A DNA stretch of 5,986 nt from a bacterium UBA3756 (GTDB lineage Bacteria; Bacteroidota; Bacteroidia; Bacteroidales; Bacteroidaceae): contig DFGG01000104.1 in NCBI GenBank assembly GCA_002371695.1, positions 1-5,986 on the forward strand, given 5' to 3'. Shown here in pieces: positions 1 to 5,986 of the stretch (positions are counted from its first letter, which is position 1; the number at the start of each line of letters is the position of its first letter). The notes beneath the pieces were generated by a model. The model saw nothing but the letters and a program-made list of their open reading frames with translations, was not told the DNA's origin and did no database searches. The position numbers and the translations under genes are program-made.

Positions 1-1
1 G

Positions 2-3025
<3,024 letters not shown>

Positions 3026-3026
<1 letters not shown>

Positions 3027-4057
3027 TGAAGAAGACAACCATCATACTACTCGAGTTGCTGTCAGTACTACTGCCAATGAAGGCACAGATTATCATGCAG
3101 GAACAGCCCACCTACAAAGGACCCGCTGATACAAGATGCCTCGACCTGATGGGGGTACCCCTCGAAGGGCCCGACAGCGTTTTCATACCAGCCTTCGAAC
3201 AAGCAGGCTTTGAACGTATCGTCAGCGAGGATGACGAGCCTGACACCTACTATTTCAGAGGTGACTACTACGGCATTAAGTCAAACCTGACTATCAACGT
3301 AGATGAAAAGACGAAAATGCTCTCGTCGGCATTAGTAACGTCAGGCCCCTATCGCACCTTTGCCCTCTTCGACCGCAACCATCGATATTTTCTTCTGAAA
3401 CTGCAGCGCCAATATGGGAACTTTGATGCCAAGGGGGATGGTTCATTGCACACAATGACCAACTTGGGATATATCAAAATATCAAACATCCTACACGAAA
3501 ACAAATCACGTACAATCCAAGTATTCTATCTGAACACCGTGCCATACTACAAAGATGCACTCAGCATCGGACTGAAGGGAAACGTGCAGGAAATCATAAC
3601 AGAGAACCCCGTCACGGAGGCACAGGTGGAGCACTATGACTCCAACGGGAAAAATGGAACTGCCGACATCACCGACCGTGAATACAATGCCGCCGGCTAT
3701 CTCATAAAAGCAGCCATGCCAGAACCTACTGGACAGAAAAGCATCCTTGAATTCGAATATGACGAATACTGCCAACTCGTCAAGCGAACCCTCACGAATG
3801 TTGCAGAACAAATCAAGTCGGTCAATGAATACAAATACAATGATGACGGCGAGATCAGCAGTCAGAGTCAGAAGGTGTTCGACAAGAGTGGCGAATGTAT
3901 CCTCTCCATCAATATCAAGAATGAATATTCCGAACACGACGCAAACGGGAACTGGACCCAAAACGACCTGAAACTCATCTACTGGGAGAAAGGCCGCCAA
4001 GCCCAGAACATGCGAGTGAAACAAACCCGCACCATTAGCTATTGGGAGGAAGACTAG
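3026..4057 (+). CDS. Exported protein of unknown function with YD-repeat-like C-terminal half
   Basis: This 343-residue protein starts at an ATG sharing one base with the ligA stop (TAATG), so it is probably co-transcribed and translationally coupled. Residues 1-20 look like a signal peptide (KK, then a Leu/Ile-rich core, ending KA before Q21), although Glu10 inside the core is unusual. There is no lipobox Cys, so a periplasmic or outer location is inferred. Residues about 35-180 form an alpha/beta region opening with LDLMGVPLEGPDSVFIPAF, resembling a small domain frequent in uncharacterised Bacteroidetes secreted proteins ('MGIPLxGxxxxFxxxLxxKGF'). Residues about 195-343 are tyrosine-rich strands such as REYNAAGYL, FEYDEYCQL, NEYKYNDDGEI and EHDANGNWTQ, ending TRTISYW. 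They recall RHS/YD-type beta-strand repeats, and the GNWT motif is typical of the last unit in such proteins. No enzyme motif is seen. The likeness comes from visual pattern, not from a search. Its function and any link to LigA are unknown. Confidence 0.85.
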
Positions 4058-4197
4058 ACGAACGGGAATAGAGCATAATACAGTCCATTTATATTAAAAT
4101 TATGTTAAAGAACCTTTTTTTGTACATTTTTTAAATAAATAATAGTACTTTTGTAACTGATAAATGGAAATAAAGAACTTAAAACAATTAAAATATT
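4058..4197. other. A+T-rich intergenic region between the two operons
   Basis: This 140-bp gap is about 20% G+C by hand count, far lower than the coding DNA on either side. It has two T-runs (4115-4121 and 4127-4132) but no convincing stem-loop, so no clear terminator for the ligA operon can be assigned. It holds the presumed promoter of the kinase operon and an A-rich leader typical of Bacteroidetes start regions. Confidence 0.75.
4119..4153 (+). promoter_or_regulatory. Probable Bacteroidetes-type promoter of the kinase operon
   Basis: TACTTTTG at 4146-4153 matches the -7 consensus TAnnTTTG. A TTTG at 4119-4122 could be the -33 element, but the 23-base spacing is a little longer than the usual 19-21. 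Transcription would begin near 4160, giving a leader of roughly 38 bases that is A/T-rich and lacks a Shine-Dalgarno sequence. Confidence 0.6.
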
Positions 4198-5739
4198 ATG
4201 CTTAACGAAGGGTTGTTGTTTGCCGACAGATATAAATTTATCAAGCAGTTAGGCCGAGGTGGCTTTGCTGAGGTATGGCTTGCAGAAGATACAAAAACGG
4301 GCGTACAGGTCGCTGTAAAGGTATATGCCCCAGGTGCTGGTCTGGATGAAAACGGTATTAAAATCTTCACACAGGAGTTTGCCGTGGTATTTGATATGAA
4401 CCATACCAATCTGTTAAGGCCCACACATTACGACATTTTCGATCAGCAACCCTACCTGATCATGCCTTACATCAAGAATGGCTCCGCCTTCAAGTATCTT
4501 ACCGAGGGGCAAAACATTCCTGAAGATGAATGCTGGAAAATGCTGCATGACGTGGCAGCTGGACTTGCCTACCTGCATGAAAAGACTCCGCCACTGATTC
4601 ATCAGGATATAAAGCCCGATAATATTATGATAGACGACGAGGGCCACTATCTGATTACCGATTTCGGAATCAGTGCCCGAGTGCGCAGCACCATCCGCGG
4701 AGCCCAGGCTGCAGAACAAAGTGGCGGCACCCTGGCATATATGGGACCTGAGCGTTTCAGTAGCAAGCCCAAGCCCATCATGGCCAGTGATGTTTGGTCG
4801 CTCGGCGCCATGATGTACGAGCTGATGACCGGCACTCCTCCTTTCGGCAATCATGGTGGAATGCTACAGAAGAATGGAGCTGACATACCTATCATCGAGG
4901 AAGACTATTCGCAAGAACTGAAGGACATTATCTACTCTACCCTAGCCAAAGAGACTTGGGACAGACCGTCGGCTAAGAAGATTGAGGAAATGACCTACAA
5001 CAAGCTGCATGGTATTGTTATTAATCCCGAAGAGGCTAAGACTACTGAAGCCGCAGCAGAAGACCCTATGGCAAAGTCACCAACTAAGGAGGCTGTCAAC
5101 GACCCGCAGGCTGCGACTGTGACAGACCAACCAGTAGAAGAAATACCTGCAGAACCGGTTCCCCAACAAGCTACCGAATTTGCCCCAAAGAAGTCACAAC
5201 CTATTATTCCTAAGAAAGGCACCAACAAGACGATTATCATTGCCGCCGTGGCAGCCATCGTGGTTTTGGGTGGTATTATCGCCATGTGCAGCGGAGGTAA
5301 AGAGAGCGAGCCCCCTGTGGCTGAAGTCGTAGAGGTGGCTCCTGCAATCAACTTCGACTCATTGGCACAGGTCAGCATCGCAGACGGCAAGGCCTTGTTG
5401 GAACAGGCTGACACCTTTATGAACAACCACGAGGAGGACAAGTTTGATTCTAAATATAATAAGGTGGAAGATACGTACCTTAGTGCCCTCAAGAAATTTG
5501 AAGAAGCTCTCGCCAATAAGGACAGTCTTTCCGCAGCCGTAGTCTCTGATGCTACGATACAGAAGAGTACTGCTGCCAATAAACTGTTTTCCATCTACAA
5601 AGATTTGAGTGAACTGGCTAATAGTCTAAAAGAAGCTGGACTCACAGATGGCGCGACAGAATCTGCAACACGCGCCGAAGCGATCAAACCATACATTACA
5701 GACCTGATTACTAACGACAACGACAATAGCGATGATTAG
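4198..5739 (+). CDS. Transmembrane Hanks-type serine/threonine protein kinase
   Basis: This 513-residue protein phosphorylates Ser/Thr residues of unknown targets. The kinase domain (about 12-270) has the Gly-rich loop GRGGFAEV (19-26), ATP-anchoring K41 in VAVKVY, probable helix-C E60, catalytic loop HQDIKPDN (135-142, D137, K139, N142), DFG (155-157), GTLAYMGPE (177-185), the DVWSLG segment (198-203) and a late Arg (R256, in DRPS). All catalytic residues are present, so it should be active. Gln136 replaces the usual HRD Arg, and GPE replaces APE. A Pro/Ala/Thr/Glu-rich linker (about 270-340) leads to one hydrophobic span (about 346-364, flanked by K344 and K368). The remaining ~145 residues, expected in the periplasm, are charged and helical, with a TPR-like stretch (YLSALKKFEEALANKD) and an acidic end. 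An in-frame TAA at 4189-4191 rules out an upstream start; the next Met lies beyond the Gly-rich loop. Its 3' end overlaps the next gene by 8 bases. It lacks PASTA repeats, so it is unlike the PknB/PrkC muropeptide-sensing type. Confidence 0.93.
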   Translation: MLNEGLLFADRYKFIKQLGRGGFAEVWLAEDTKTGVQVAVKVYAPGAGLDENGIKIFTQEFAVVFDMNHTNLLRPTHYDIFDQQPYLIMPYIKNGSAFKYLTEGQNIPEDECWKMLHDVAAGLAYLHEKTPPLIHQDIKPDNIMIDDEGHYLITDFGISARVRSTIRGAQAAEQSGGTLAYMGPERFSSKPKPIMASDVWSLGAMMYELMTGTPPFGNHGGMLQKNGADIPIIEEDYSQELKDIIYSTLAKETWDRPSAKKIEEMTYNKLHGIVINPEEAKTTEAAAEDPMAKSPTKEAVNDPQAATVTDQPVEEIPAEPVPQQATEFAPKKSQPIIPKKGTNKTIIIAAVAAIVVLGGIIAMCSGGKESEPPVAEVVEVAPAINFDSLAQVSIADGKALLEQADTFMNNHEEDKFDSKYNKVEDTYLSALKKFEEALANKDSLSAAVVSDATIQKSTAANKLFSIYKDLSELANSLKEAGLTDGATESATRAEAIKPYITDLITNDNDNSDD

Positions 5740-5986
5740 AATATTTAGAATACTGACGGTCGTCATGTTGATGACCCTGACATCGGCTTATGCCTATGCG
5801 CAAAGTGCCAGTGAATCCTATGACAACGGAATGGCCCTGATGAAGAAGCAGGACTATGCTGGAGCCATTGCCAGCTTTAAGGCATCCATGGCCATCAACA
5901 AGAGTGCTGCCAACGTCAAGAAGTGTAAGGCCCAAATAGCCAAATGTCAAAAGCTACAGAGGAATAAGGGCAGAGCCGCAGCTCCC
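5732..5986 (+). CDS. Secreted TPR-like protein (3'-truncated by window end)
   Basis: An ATG at 5732 overlaps the last 8 bases of the kinase gene in another frame and opens a frame that stays open to the window end, giving 85 residues with no stop. The first ~23 residues form a clear signal peptide: Arg3 and Arg6, a hydrophobic core rich in Leu, Val and Met, then SAYAYA before Q24. Later in-frame ATGs (5765, 5771) would remove the positively charged part, so 5732 is preferred. Mature residues 28-57 fit one tetratricopeptide-type helix pair: SYDNGMALMKKQDYAGAI then ASFKASMAIN, with Gly33, Tyr42, Ala45, Phe49 and Ala54 near consensus positions. A Lys-rich helix with two Cys (KKCKAQIAKCQKL) follows. 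The end of the visible part turns basic and Ala/Pro-rich (NKGRAAAP), like a linker to a further domain. The overlap implies co-translation with the kinase. A role as periplasmic partner, ligand or substrate carrier is inference only. Confidence 0.85.
   Translation, partial: MIRIFRILTVVMLMTLTSAYAYAQSASESYDNGMALMKKQDYAGAIASFKASMAINKSAANVKKCKAQIAKCQKLQRNKGRAAAP

Noticed and set aside
3506..4024. 172-residue open frame on the minus strand
   Set aside because: It lies wholly inside the exported protein gene, has no recognisable domain or promoter, and reads as an antisense shadow of a codon-biased gene.
4107..4121. Possible terminator AAAG-AAC-CTTT followed by T-run after the ligA operon
   Set aside because: The stem is only 4 bp with a 3-base loop and weak A-T pairing, too unstable to call a terminator.
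4995..5594. 199-residue Ser/Ala-rich open frame on the minus strand
   Set aside because: It is antisense to the kinase linker, membrane span and outer domain. Its Ser/Ala/Leu composition mirrors the sense strand, and no start context or family likeness is seen.
4198..5739. Assignment of the kinase as PknB/PrkC
   Set aside because: The outer region lacks PASTA repeats and is a charged helical segment, so the gene symbol and a peptidoglycan-sensing role are not supported.

Overview
The window looks like chromosomal DNA from a member of the Bacteroidales, probably Prevotella or a close relative. Two promoters carry the Bacteroidetes -7 element (TAnnTTTG). No start codon has a Shine-Dalgarno sequence. 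Several genes belong to families common in that group: a secreted Cthe_2159-like beta-helix protein, a secreted YD-repeat-like protein and a transmembrane Hanks-type kinase. The genus is an inference from style, not from a marker gene. All five genes lie on the + strand and there is little non-coding DNA.

Layout. Positions 2-952 hold the 3' part of a secreted, repeat-built beta-helix protein of the carbohydrate-binding Cthe_2159 type, ending in a Gly/Met-rich tail. A strong intrinsic terminator (967-999) closes it. A Bacteroidetes-type promoter (1002-1009) follows only 2 bases after the T-tract and serves ligA (1029-3026), a complete NAD+-dependent DNA ligase with all catalytic and zinc-binding residues. 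Its stop codon overlaps the start of a 343-residue exported protein of unknown function (3026-4057), so the two form a short operon.

A 140-bp gap of about 20% G+C (4058-4197) contains a second promoter. It precedes a second operon: a membrane-anchored Ser/Thr protein kinase (4198-5739), then a secreted protein with a TPR-like helical repeat (5732 to beyond the window end), whose start overlaps the kinase stop by 8 bases.

How the genes work together. LigA is housekeeping replication and repair. Its partner gene has no evident link to DNA metabolism and probably shares only the transcript. The kinase and its partner are the most system-like part of the window: a cytoplasmic kinase domain, a single membrane span and an outer helical domain, encoded with an exported helical-repeat protein that could be its ligand, sensor or scaffold. 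That role is inferred from gene overlap and shared topology. No phosphatase, FHA or other phospho-signalling partner is visible here. I see no RNA genes, mobile elements, CRISPR arrays or attachment sites.
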